NCBI GenBank assembly: GCA_050262775.1
Contig: JBLNEO010000066.1
Span: forward strand, 1 to 14,166
DNA length: 14,166 bases
Reading direction: 5' to 3'
Source of the DNA: DATHTC01 sp050262775
GTDB taxonomy: Bacteria; Actinomycetota; Thermoleophilia; Gaiellales; Gaiellaceae
Both the position numbers and the translations under genes were made by a program. Below, piece by piece: positions 6,041 through 14,091 of this stretch; position 1 is the stretch's first letter, and every line of letters starts with the position of its first letter. The notes below the pieces were generated by a model, which worked only from the letters and a program-made list of their open reading frames with translations, did not search any database and was not told where the DNA came from.

Positions 6041-7332
6041 TCGACCATCCCGCCGCGGAGGACGGGGCGCGCGTCGACCCCGTGCGCGGCGAGGACGCTG
6101 GCGGCGACGGCGGCGCGCGGACCGCTCTCGCAGATCGTCACCACCGGCTTCCCGTCGCCGATCGAGTCGGCGAACGCGCCGACGAGACGGTAGGGGATGT
6201 TGCGGCTGCCCGGGATGTAGCCGTCGTCGCGCTCGTCGGCCTCGCGCACGTCGACGACCTCGACGGCGTCCTCGGCGAGCAGGCGCTCGAGCTCCTCGAC
6301 CGTGACCGTCGGGAGGCGCTCGTCGGTCTCGGGCGCCTCGAGGCGGCCCGCGAGCTCGAGGAAGCCGACCGCGTGCAGCCGGCGCGCGGCGAGCGCGGCC
6401 TCCTCGGCCGACGCGGCGTGGAGCACGATCGGGCGGCCGGACGGGAGCACGAAGCCCGCCTTCGTGCCGAACGACGACCCGGACACCGGCACGTTGATCG
6501 CGCCCGGGACGTGGCCGTCGACGAAGTCGGCGGCGGGGCGGACGTCGAGCACGACCGCGTCCTCCGGCCGCGCCGCGAGCACGGCCAGCGGCGGCGGCGC
6601 GGCCACGAACGGCCCGCGGTTGAGCGCGACGATGCGCTCGACGTTCGGCGGACGCACGCCGGCCGTGCCGATCGAGGCGGCGACGAACTCCTCCTCCGCG
6701 TCGAGCTGCAGCATCGGGTTGAACCGGCGCTCGAAGCCGATCGTCGTCGACGCCTTCGAGCTCATCGCCCGGCCGCACATCGACCCGGCGACGTGCCCGG
6801 GGTAGACCTCGACCCCGTCGCCGAGCGCGACGAGCCGGTGCAGCGAGCCCCACAGGCCCTCGGCGCCCTCGCGTGCCTCGACGGCGAGGTCGGGGCGCGC
6901 CGCATCGCCGACGAACAGCGAGTCGCCGGTCAGCACGAGCCACGGCTCGTCCGCCCTCGTCGTGTCCGCGATCGCGAGCGCCGTGTGCTCGGGACGGTGC
7001 CCGGGCGTGTGGATTGCCGTGACGACCACGTCGCCGACCTCGACGCGCGCACCGTCGGCCAGCGGCTCGAACGGGTACTCCGGCGCCGCGATCGGGTTGA
7101 TCCGGACCGGGACGCCGTGCTCGAGCGCGAGCCGGCCGTGGCCGGAGACGTGGTCCGCGTGCGTGTGCGTCTCGAGCGTGGCGACGATGCGTACGCCGCG
7201 CCGGTCCACCTCCGCGACGAGCGGCTCGATCGCCAGCGGCGGGTCGACGACGACGGCGACGCCGGCTTCCTCGTCGCCGACGAGGTACGAGGCACAGCCG
7301 AGGTCGTCGTCCAGAAACTGCGTGAACAGCAC
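5998..7332 (-). CDS. MBL-fold metallo-hydrolase fused to two rhodanese domains (persulfide dioxygenase-sulfurtransferase type), 444 aa
   Basis: Residues 1 to about 205 form a metallo-beta-lactamase fold with HTHADH (H56, H58, D60, H61), H112 in TPGHRPEH, D137 in TGDSLFVGD and H180 in YPGHVAGSMCG. This is the ETHE1/persulfide dioxygenase pattern, which binds one iron and oxidises glutathione or other persulfides to sulfite. Two rhodanese modules follow, about 250-335 and 342-440. The first has HAAS (305-308) where the catalytic cysteine loop should be, so it is likely inactive. The second has the loop ICESGPRAA with C401. This domain order is that of CstB-like enzymes, which turn persulfides into sulfite and thiosulfate. 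Translation starts at GTG 7332; no strong ribosome site is seen. The gene heads a minus-strand unit. An ordinary glyoxalase II is unlikely because of the rhodanese domains. Confidence 0.88.
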   Translation of the reverse strand: MLFTQFLDDDLGCASYLVGDEEAGVAVVVDPPLAIEPLVAEVDRRGVRIVATLETHTHADHVSGHGRLALEHGVPVRINPIAAPEYPFEPLADGARVEVGDVVVTAIHTPGHRPEHTALAIADTTRADEPWLVLTGDSLFVGDAARPDLAVEAREGAEGLWGSLHRLVALGDGVEVYPGHVAGSMCGRAMSSKASTTIGFERRFNPMLQLDAEEEFVAASIGTAGVRPPNVERIVALNRGPFVAAPPPLAVLAARPEDAVVLDVRPAADFVDGHVPGAINVPVSGSSFGTKAGFVLPSGRPIVLHAASAEEAALAARRLHAVGFLELAGRLEAPETDERLPTVTVEELERLLAEDAVEVVDVREADERDDGYIPGSRNIPYRLVGAFADSIGDGKPVVTICESGPRAAVAASVLAAHGVDARPVLRGGMVEWKGATTHFRRCGS

Positions 7333-7366
7333 CGCGGTCCGGACGCTACCACCGAGCGTCGCCCCC

Positions 7367-7438
7367 GGTTCGCAAGTGGCGGCCTGTTAACTCTCCGCGA
7401 ACCCCCGCCATGCATCGCTGTGCGAACCTGTGCGAATC
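7367..7438. promoter_or_regulatory. Cluster of TGCGAACC-type octamers in the divergent control region
   Basis: The 247-base gap 7333-7579 separates two divergent transcription units. It holds GGTTCGCA (7367-7374, inverted), CGCGAACC (7396-7403), TGCGAACC (7421-7428) and TGCGAATC (7431-7438). The last two are part of a perfect tandem 10-mer, CTGTGCGAAC/CTGTGCGAAT at 7418-7437, one helical turn apart. Repetition on this scale in a divergent promoter region suggests a regulator binding site. No regulator gene is in the window and I cannot match the motif to a known operator. Convincing -35/-10 pairs are not visible for either direction; the best is TTGGAT (7487-7492) with TATCGA (7511-7516), plus strand, which is weak. 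Confidence 0.4.
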
Positions 7439-7562
7439 CGCCGAAAACGGTGTCACCTGCAACGAGGAATCCGACGGTTGCCCTGTTTGGATCGCAGGAT
7501 TCTCAGGCAGTATCGAGAGCCACGGGGGGCCACCGCCCAACCGGCCCGACCCCGCGAATCTC

Positions 7563-7576
7563 GGAAGGAAGGAAGG
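7563..7576 (+). promoter_or_regulatory. Extended ribosome binding site of oppA made of GGAA repeats
   Basis: A run of three and a half GGAA units (7563-7576) precedes the ATG at 7580. It offers several overlapping AAGGAAGG registers complementary to the 16S rRNA 3' end and is the strongest ribosome site in the window along with that at 397-405. This fits the need to make far more binding protein than permease. It decides the ATG at 7580 as the start, although the frame is open further upstream. Confidence 0.6.
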
Positions 7577-7579
7577 CAG

Positions 7580-9247
7580 ATGAAGCTGAGCAAGGCCTGG
7601 CCCTGGCTGGCCGCTGTCCTGGCCGGACTCGCGCTCGTCGCCGCGGGGTGCGGCGGTAACGACGAGAGCTCCGGCGGCAGCACGAGCGGCGACACCGGCG
7701 GTGCCGCCGCCGCAAATCAGGTCATCACCGTCAACTGGGGGACGGAGCCGCCGTCGCTCGACCCCGGTCTCGCGACGGACACGACGTCCTCGAACATCCT
7801 CCTCAACATCATGGATCCGCTCATCACGCTCGACGAGAACCTGAATCCCGTCGATCACGCGGCGGCCTCGCACGAGGAGAGCGAGGACGGCAAGACGGTC
7901 ACGTTCACGCTCCGTGACGACCTCAAGTGGACGAACGGTGACCCCGTCACCGCGCAGGACTTCGAGTGGTCGTGGAAGCGGACGATCTCGCCCGAACTCG
8001 GTGCGGACTACGCGTACCAGTTCTTCGGGATCGTCGGCGCGGCCGACTACAACGGGTGCGACGCGAAGAAGGACGACTGCAACGCGCTCAAGGACAAGGT
8101 CGGCATCAAGGCGCTCGACGACAAGACCCTCGAGGTCAAGCTGACGAGCCCGCAGCCCTGGTTCATCCAGCAGGTCGCGCACCACTCGTTCCTCGCCGTC
8201 CACCCGGCGACCGTCGAGAAGTACGGCGAGAAGTGGACCGAGGCCGCGAACATCGTCACGAACGGGCCGTTCAAGCTCGCCTCGTGGCAGCACAACTCGC
8301 GGATCGACCTGGTCAAGTGGGACGGCTGGCGCGACGCGAAGGACGTCACCCTCACCCGCGTCAACGGCCGCATGATCTCCGACGCCACGACCGCCCAGCA
8401 GGCGTTCGAGGCCGGCGAGCTCGACGTGAACAACCAGAGCCCGCCGACGGAGGAGATCCAGCGGATCAAGAGCGAGCCGTACTACCAGCAGTACCCGGGG
8501 CTCGGGACGTACACCTACGGGTTCAACGTCCAGAACATCCCCGACGTGAACCAGCGCCGGGCGATGTCGCTGGCGATCAACCGGCGCGAGATCATCGACA
8601 ACATCGCGCAGGCCGACCAGCTCCCCGCCACGGGGTGGACGCCGAAGGGCATGCCGGGGTTCGACACGATCAACCCGAACTCGCCGTGGCTCCCGGAGAA
8701 CGGCGACATCGAGCAGGCGAAGCAGCTGATGGCGAAGGTGCAGAACCCGAAGAAGGACGTCAACATCCTGCTCAACGACTCGCCGGGCCACCGTGAGATC
8801 GCGGTCGCGATCCAGTCCTACTGGAAGGAGCTCGGGATCAACTCCACGATCAAGCAGCAGGAGTGGGCCCAGTTCCTCGAGTTCATCGGCCCGCCGCCGG
8901 ACAAGTCGGTCGACGTGTACCGCTACGGGTGGATCGGCGACTACGTCGACGCGATGAACTTCCTCGAGCTGTGGACGTGCGACTCGGGGAACAACTCGAC
9001 GAACTACTGCGACAAGTCCTACGACGCGCTCGTCGACAAGGCACGGCAGACGCCGGACAACGACGCGCGGTACAAGATCTACGCGGAGCTCGAGCAGAAG
9101 CTCCTCGGTGAGAACGGTGCGGTTCCGTTCTCGCCGATCTACTGGTACACCTACATCGCCAGCGAGAGCCCGGCGGTGAAGGACACGTTCAACCAGAACC
9201 TCCTGACGCAGATCGACCTCACGAAGGTCGTCGTCAAGGAGTCGTAG
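7580..9247 (+). CDS. oppA: Family-5 ABC peptide-binding lipoprotein (OppA/DppA-like), 555 aa
   Basis: This is an extracytoplasmic solute receptor of an Opp/Dpp-type importer. The N-terminus is a lipoprotein signal: Lys-containing n-region, hydrophobic core WPWLAAVLAGLALV, then AAGC with C24 as the lipidated residue, followed by a Gly/Ser linker. The mature part shows the SBP_bac_5 hallmarks: TVNWGTEPPSLDPGLATDT, TFTLRDDLKWTNGDPVTAQDF, NGPFKLASW, FNVQNIPDVNQRRAMSLAINR and, near the end, YRYGWIGDYVDAMNFLELW with NSTNYCDKSYDALVDKA. Length is typical. Cys pairs C160/C167 and C467/C477 could form disulfides. Ligand class is probably oligopeptides, but family-5 proteins also bind nickel, heme or sugars; the closest visual resemblance is to OppA. 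It heads an operon with both permeases and both ATPases. Confidence 0.92.
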   Translation: MKLSKAWPWLAAVLAGLALVAAGCGGNDESSGGSTSGDTGGAAAANQVITVNWGTEPPSLDPGLATDTTSSNILLNIMDPLITLDENLNPVDHAAASHEESEDGKTVTFTLRDDLKWTNGDPVTAQDFEWSWKRTISPELGADYAYQFFGIVGAADYNGCDAKKDDCNALKDKVGIKALDDKTLEVKLTSPQPWFIQQVAHHSFLAVHPATVEKYGEKWTEAANIVTNGPFKLASWQHNSRIDLVKWDGWRDAKDVTLTRVNGRMISDATTAQQAFEAGELDVNNQSPPTEEIQRIKSEPYYQQYPGLGTYTYGFNVQNIPDVNQRRAMSLAINRREIIDNIAQADQLPATGWTPKGMPGFDTINPNSPWLPENGDIEQAKQLMAKVQNPKKDVNILLNDSPGHREIAVAIQSYWKELGINSTIKQQEWAQFLEFIGPPPDKSVDVYRYGWIGDYVDAMNFLELWTCDSGNNSTNYCDKSYDALVDKARQTPDNDARYKIYAELEQKLLGENGAVPFSPIYWYTYIASESPAVKDTFNQNLLTQIDLTKVVVKES

Positions 9248-9249
9248 GA

Positions 9250-9296
9250 CCGAACGGGGACGGGTGGAGGCGCCGGCGGCGCCTCCACCCGTTCGG
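9250..9296 (+). other. Long stem-loop between oppA and oppB, likely mRNA stabiliser or attenuator
   Basis: A perfect 14-bp inverted repeat, CGGGTGGAGGCGCC (9261-9274) and GGCGCCTCCACCCG (9278-9291), closes on a three-base loop. Outside it, CCGAACGGG (9250-9258) is also the exact complement of CCCGTTCGG (9288-9296), so the right arm can pair with either of two left-hand CGGG copies, leaving a six-base bulge. No T-run follows. It starts three bases after the oppA stop and ends 29 bases before the oppB start. In binding-protein operons such hairpins usually protect the receptor part of the message or end some transcripts, giving excess receptor. Confidence 0.75.
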
Positions 9297-9325
9297 ATTC
9301 GAGCGGAGCGGGTAGGAGAGAGCCG

Positions 9326-10255
9326 GTGACGAAGTTCATCCTCCGCAGGCTCGTGTGGACGATTCCCGTGATCCTGCTCGTCATCTTCCTCACGTTCGTG
9401 ATGATGCGGCAGATCAAGGGCAACCCCTTCCGGACGAGCGAGCGCAACATCCCGGAGTCGATCCAGAAGAACCTGGAGCGGAAGTACGGCCTCGACAAGC
9501 CGTGGTACGTCCAGTACGTGACGTACGTCAAGAACGTCTTCACGTTCGACCTCGGGCCGTCGCTCGTCCAGCGGAACCGGACCGTGAACGACATCGTCAG
9601 CGAGGCGTTCCCGCGCTCGCTCCAGCTCGGGGCGTACGCGTTCCTCTTCGCCATCCTCTTCGGAATCCCCCTCGGGACGCTCGCGGCGCTGCGCGCCAAC
9701 TCGTTCTGGGACTACACCGCGATGTTCTTCTCGAACGTCGGGTTCGCGGTGCCGAGCTTCCTGATCGCGACGCTCCTGATCTACTTCTTCGCGCTCCAGT
9801 GGGACGTCGGCGTGCCCACGAGCGGCTGGACGACCTGGCAGTCGAAGATCCTCCCGGTCGTCGCTCTCGGGCTCGGGCCGATGGCGTACTTCGCCCGCCT
9901 CGTGCGCGGCACGATGCTGGAGACGCTGCAGTCCGACTACATCCGCACCGCGCGCGCGAAGGGACTGCGCTGGCGGCGCGTCGTCGGTCTCCACGTGCTG
10001 CGGAACTCGCTCATCCCCGTGACCACGGCGGCCGGGCCGTTGCTCGGCTACCTGATCACGGGCTCCTTCGTGATCGAGCAGATCTTCGCGATCCCCGGGA
10101 TCGGCCGGTTCTACGTCTCGTCGGTCACCGCGCGCGACTACTCCGTGGTGATGGGGCTGACGGTGCTGCTCTCGATCATCATCATCATGGCGAACATGGT
10201 CGTGGACATCCTCTACGGGTTCCTCGATCCGCGGACGCGGGACGCGAGGGCCTAG
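9326..10255 (+). CDS. oppB: Peptide ABC transporter permease, OppB/DppB type, 309 aa
   Basis: This is the first inner-membrane subunit of the importer. TM1 follows a short basic N-terminus (TKFILRRLVWTIPVILLVIFLTF), then comes the periplasmic segment typical of the OppB group, with NIPESIQKNLERKYGLDKPWYVQY. Further membrane segments begin near residue 95. The cytoplasmic EAA loop starts near E199 (ETLQSDYIRTARAKGLRWRRV) and contacts an ATPase subunit. A final EQIFAIPGIGRF motif and a terminal FLDPRTR complete the family picture. Six membrane segments are expected. The GTG at 9326 has the ribosome site AGGAGAG (9314-9320). Its TAG shares one base with the GTG of the next gene. Confidence 0.93.
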   Translation: MTKFILRRLVWTIPVILLVIFLTFVMMRQIKGNPFRTSERNIPESIQKNLERKYGLDKPWYVQYVTYVKNVFTFDLGPSLVQRNRTVNDIVSEAFPRSLQLGAYAFLFAILFGIPLGTLAALRANSFWDYTAMFFSNVGFAVPSFLIATLLIYFFALQWDVGVPTSGWTTWQSKILPVVALGLGPMAYFARLVRGTMLETLQSDYIRTARAKGLRWRRVVGLHVLRNSLIPVTTAAGPLLGYLITGSFVIEQIFAIPGIGRFYVSSVTARDYSVVMGLTVLLSIIIIMANMVVDILYGFLDPRTRDARA

Positions 10256-11211
10256 TGGCCGTCCGTCCCGGGGAAGAGGTCAGCCCCGCCGCGGTCCGCG
10301 AGCAGACCGGGGTCGCGGAGCCCGTTCCGCAGGTCGGCACGGCCGGTGCCCCGATCCGCCAGACGAGCCTGTGGCGCGACGCGTGGTTCCGGTACGTCCG
10401 CAACAAGGGCGCCGTCGCCGCCGGCGTCATCTTCGTGCTCGTCGTCCTCTACTGCCTCGTCTGGCCGTACATCTCGCCGTACGACCCGAACGCGATCAAC
10501 TTCGCGGAGAAGGGGCAGACGCCGACCCTTGCGCATCCGTTCGGCACCGACACCTTCGGCCGCGACCTGTTCACGCGCACGGCGCTCGGCGGGCGTGTCT
10601 CGATCGGGATCGGCTTCGCCGCGACCTTCGTCATCCTCCTCATCGGCGTCGTCTACGGCTCGCTCTCGGGCTTCGTCGGCGGCCGGCTCGACAACGCGAT
10701 GATGCGCTTCCTCGACGCGCTCTACGGGCTGCCCTACCTGCCGTTCGCGATCATCACGCTCGCGATCTTCGGCAACGCGACCTTCTGGACGATGGCGATC
10801 GCGCTCTCGATCGCGAGCTGGTTCACGACGGCGCGCATCGTCCGCGGGCAGATCATCACCCTGAAGGAGAACGACTACGTCCGCGCGGCGAAGGCCGTCG
10901 GCGCACGCTGGTACCGCGTGCTCAGCCGTCACCTGCTGCCGAACACGCTCGGCGTGCTCGTGATCGCGGTCTTCCTCGAGCTCCCCGGCGTCATCCTCGG
11001 CGAGGCGTTCCTCTCGTTCATCGGCCTCGGGATCTCGCCGCCCGACGCGTCGTGGGGCCAGATGGCCGAGGAGGGGCGCGAGGCGTACCGCGTCTACCCG
11101 CACATCATCGCGGTGCCGTCGATCGCGATCGCGACGCTCGTGCTCTGCGCGAACTTCATCGCCGACGGCCTCCGCGACGCGCTCGACCCGCGCACGAGGG
11201 AGACCGGCTAG
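10255..11211 (+). CDS. oppC: Peptide ABC transporter permease, OppC/DppC type, 318 aa
   Basis: This is the second permease. A 50-residue cytoplasmic extension containing the OppC_N-like LWRDAWFRYVRNKGAVAAG leads into TM1 (about 53-73). The periplasmic loop carries HPFGTDTFGRDLFTRTALGGR, a signature of the OppC/DppC group. The EAA loop is at about 203-230 (LKENDYVRAAKAVGARWYRV), followed by EAFLSFIGLGISPPDASWGQM and the terminal GLRDALDPRTR. The GTG at 10255 overlaps the oppB stop by one base (TAGTG). Start and stop proximity imply translational coupling; no separate ribosome site is evident. The N-terminal extension before LWRDAW is Pro/Val-rich and rather longer than in many homologues. Confidence 0.93.
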   Translation: MAVRPGEEVSPAAVREQTGVAEPVPQVGTAGAPIRQTSLWRDAWFRYVRNKGAVAAGVIFVLVVLYCLVWPYISPYDPNAINFAEKGQTPTLAHPFGTDTFGRDLFTRTALGGRVSIGIGFAATFVILLIGVVYGSLSGFVGGRLDNAMMRFLDALYGLPYLPFAIITLAIFGNATFWTMAIALSIASWFTTARIVRGQIITLKENDYVRAAKAVGARWYRVLSRHLLPNTLGVLVIAVFLELPGVILGEAFLSFIGLGISPPDASWGQMAEEGREAYRVYPHIIAVPSIAIATLVLCANFIADGLRDALDPRTRETG

Positions 11212-11213
11212 CC

Positions 11214-12229
11214 GTGGCCCTCCTCGACGTCCGCGACCTGCGGACCCACTTCTTCACGCGCGACGGCGTCGTCCGCGCCGTGGACGGCGTCTCGTTCTCC
11301 GTCGACAAGGGGCAGACGCTCGGGATCGTAGGCGAGTCCGGCTGCGGGAAGTCGGTGACCGCGCTCTCGATCATGGGGCTGATCCCGAAGCCGCCGGCGA
11401 AGATCGTCTCCGGCGAGGTCGTGTTCGAGGGCCGCGACCTGGTGCCGCTGAGCGAGCGCGAGCTCGAGGACGTCCGCGGGCGCGAGATCGCGATGATCTT
11501 CCAGGACCCGATGACGTCCCTGAACCCGACGCTGAAGATCGGGACGCAGATCACCGAGGTCCTCCGGCGCCACCTCGACGTCGACCGGGCGGCGGCACGG
11601 AAGCGCGCCGTCGAGCTCCTCGAGGAGGTGCGGATCCCGAAGGCGGCGCAGCGCCTCGACGACTACCCGCACCGGTTCTCCGGCGGGATGCGCCAGCGCG
11701 TGATGATCGCGATCGCGCTCGCGTGCAAGCCGAAGCTGCTGATCGCCGACGAGCCGACGACCGCGCTCGACGTGACGGTGCAGGCGCAGATCCTCGACCT
11801 GATGGAGGACCTCCGCCAGCGGCACGACATGGCCGTGATCATCATCACGCACGACATGGGCGTGGTCGCGGAGGTCGCCGACGACATCATCGTCATGTAC
11901 GCCGGCCAGTTCGTCGAGGAGGCGACGACGCTCGACCTGTTCGACCGGCCCGAGCATCCGTACACCGAGGCGCTCCTCGGCGCGCTGCCGCAGATCGAGG
12001 GCGAGGGGATCCGCCGCGGGCGCCTGACGGCGATCCCGGGCCGGCCGCCCGACCTGATCGCGCCGCCGCCGGCGTGCCGGTTCGCGCCGCGCTGCCCCTA
12101 CGCGAACCGGAACGACTCGTGCGCCGTCGAGATGCCCGAGCTCCGGGAGGTGCGTCCGGGCCACTGGGTGCGCTCGGCCCATCCCGCCTGTGAGCGCGCC
12201 GGGTCGCGCGAGCCCGTGGGGGCCGTGAC

Positions 12230-12233
<4 letters not shown>
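11214..12233 (+). CDS. oppD: Peptide ABC transporter ATPase, OppD/DppD type, 339 aa
   Basis: This is the cytoplasmic ATP-binding subunit. Walker A is GESGCGKS (40-47), the signature FSGGMRQR begins at F155, Walker B LLIADEPT has D179 and E180, and the switch is THDMG. The C-terminal oligopeptide-transporter domain is present, with four cysteines in the PPACRFAPRCP...C...HPAC pattern (C288, C294, C303, C326). This Cys set is conserved in the OppD/DppD group and has been reported to bind an iron-sulfur cluster in a mycobacterial Opp transporter. The GTG at 11214 is two bases after the oppC stop. The stop overlaps the next start as GTGA. Nothing appears truncated. Confidence 0.94.
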
Positions 12234-13144
<911 letters not shown>

Positions 13145-13155
13145 CGGAGGCGGTC

Positions 13156-14091
13156 GTGCCGAGGCGTGCGCTCGCCGCCTGGCTGGCGCTCCTGGTCGCC
13201 GCCGTGCTCGGGCTCGCGATCGGCGTCGCCGCGCACGGCGACGACGAGGCGGAGGCGGCGCCGTGGACGCGCGTCGCGTCGATGTCGCAGCGGCGCAGCT
13301 ACATCGCGGCGGCGCGGCTCGACGGGCAGATCTACACGGCCGGCGGGATGGTGGGGGAGACGGGTCGGCCGCTCGCGCTCGTCTCGCGCTACGCCGCTCG
13401 CGCCGACCGGTGGGAGGTCCTGCGACGGCTCCCGGAGGCGACACGGGCCGCCGCCGGCGCCGCGCTCGGCGGGCGGTTCTACGTGATCGGCGGCACCACG
13501 GCGGACGGCAACACGGGCGCGGTGTGGGCCTTCGACCCGGCGACCGGCGCGTGGACGAGCCGGGCGCCGCTGCCGGAGCCGCGGTTCAACCATGCCGCGG
13601 TCGCGCTCGGCGGGCGCATCTGGGTGCTCGGCGGCTACGCCGCGCTCGAGGAACGGCGCGACGTCTTCGTCTACGACCCGCGCACCGACCGGTGGCAGGC
13701 GGGGCCGGCGCTGCCGCGGCCGATGCACGCGTTCGGCGCCGTGGCGTTCCGCGGCGAGCTCTGGGTGATCGGGGGCCGCCGCGGCGAGGAGCTCCTGCGC
13801 GAGGTCTGGATCCTGAACCCGCGCACGGGACGCTGGCGTGCCGGCCCGCCGCTGCCGAAGCCGATGGAGCTGCTCGGCGCCACCGTCGCCGGCGACGAGA
13901 TCCACGTCCTGTGGGAGAGCACGTACCAGGTGTACGACGCGCGGACGGGACGCTGGCGCCAGGGCCCGCCGCCGACGGTGACGCGCCACGCACTGCAGCT
14001 CTTCCGCCTCGGCGGCGGGCTCTACGCGGTCGGCGGGTGCACGACCGCGCTCCACGACTCGCCCGTCGTGGAGTACCGCCCGCTCGGCTAG
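13156..14091 (+). CDS. Exported or membrane-anchored six-repeat kelch propeller protein, 311 aa
   Basis: The N-terminus is a signal peptide or anchor (RRALAAWLALLVAAVLGLAIGVAAHG, about 3-28) followed by an acidic linker. Six kelch-type repeats then fill the protein. Their repeat-defining tryptophans are W37, W86, W133, W180, W227 and W267, spaced 49, 47, 47, 47 and 40. The double glycines are at 63-64, 112-113, 159-160, 206-207 and 293-294; the fifth repeat has WES (253-255) instead. The last strand VVEYRPL probably closes the ring onto the first blade, giving a six-bladed beta-propeller outside the membrane. No catalytic residues are evident; a binding or scaffold role is likely. The GTG at 13156 has the ribosome site GCGGAGG (13144-13150) and lies 11 bp after oppF, so it is probably part of the same transcript. 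Confidence 0.85.
   Translation: MPRRALAAWLALLVAAVLGLAIGVAAHGDDEAEAAPWTRVASMSQRRSYIAAARLDGQIYTAGGMVGETGRPLALVSRYAARADRWEVLRRLPEATRAAAGAALGGRFYVIGGTTADGNTGAVWAFDPATGAWTSRAPLPEPRFNHAAVALGGRIWVLGGYAALEERRDVFVYDPRTDRWQAGPALPRPMHAFGAVAFRGELWVIGGRRGEELLREVWILNPRTGRWRAGPPLPKPMELLGATVAGDEIHVLWESTYQVYDARTGRWRQGPPPTVTRHALQLFRLGGGLYAVGGCTTALHDSPVVEYRPLG

Noticed and set aside
6041..6943. A much longer N-terminus for the alpha/beta hydrolase, 510 residues in total.
   Set aside because: The extra sequence lies antisense-frame inside the MBL-rhodanese gene, is Arg/Ala-rich without domain content, and the first strand of the hydrolase begins just after the GTG at 6040.
7487..7516. TTGGAT and TATCGA with an 18-base spacer as the oppA promoter.
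   Set aside because: Each box matches only about half of the consensus, so it is noted inside the control-region entry and not called as a promoter.
7524..7553. A bulged GGGGGGCC/GGCCC-CCC hairpin in the oppA leader, considered as a riboswitch or attenuator.
   Set aside because: The stem is only 8 bp with a two-base bulge and an 11-base loop, simple GC pairing that arises by chance here. No riboswitch core is recognisable.
7346..9994. An 882-codon open frame on the minus strand across oppA and oppB, and similar long antisense frames elsewhere (1601-3154, 3006-4118, 4027-5448, 12098-13444, 13141-14136).
   Set aside because: They mirror real genes with clear domains. Their translations are Arg/Val/Asp/Glu/Ala-rich with no motif, the usual by-product of very high GC at third positions.
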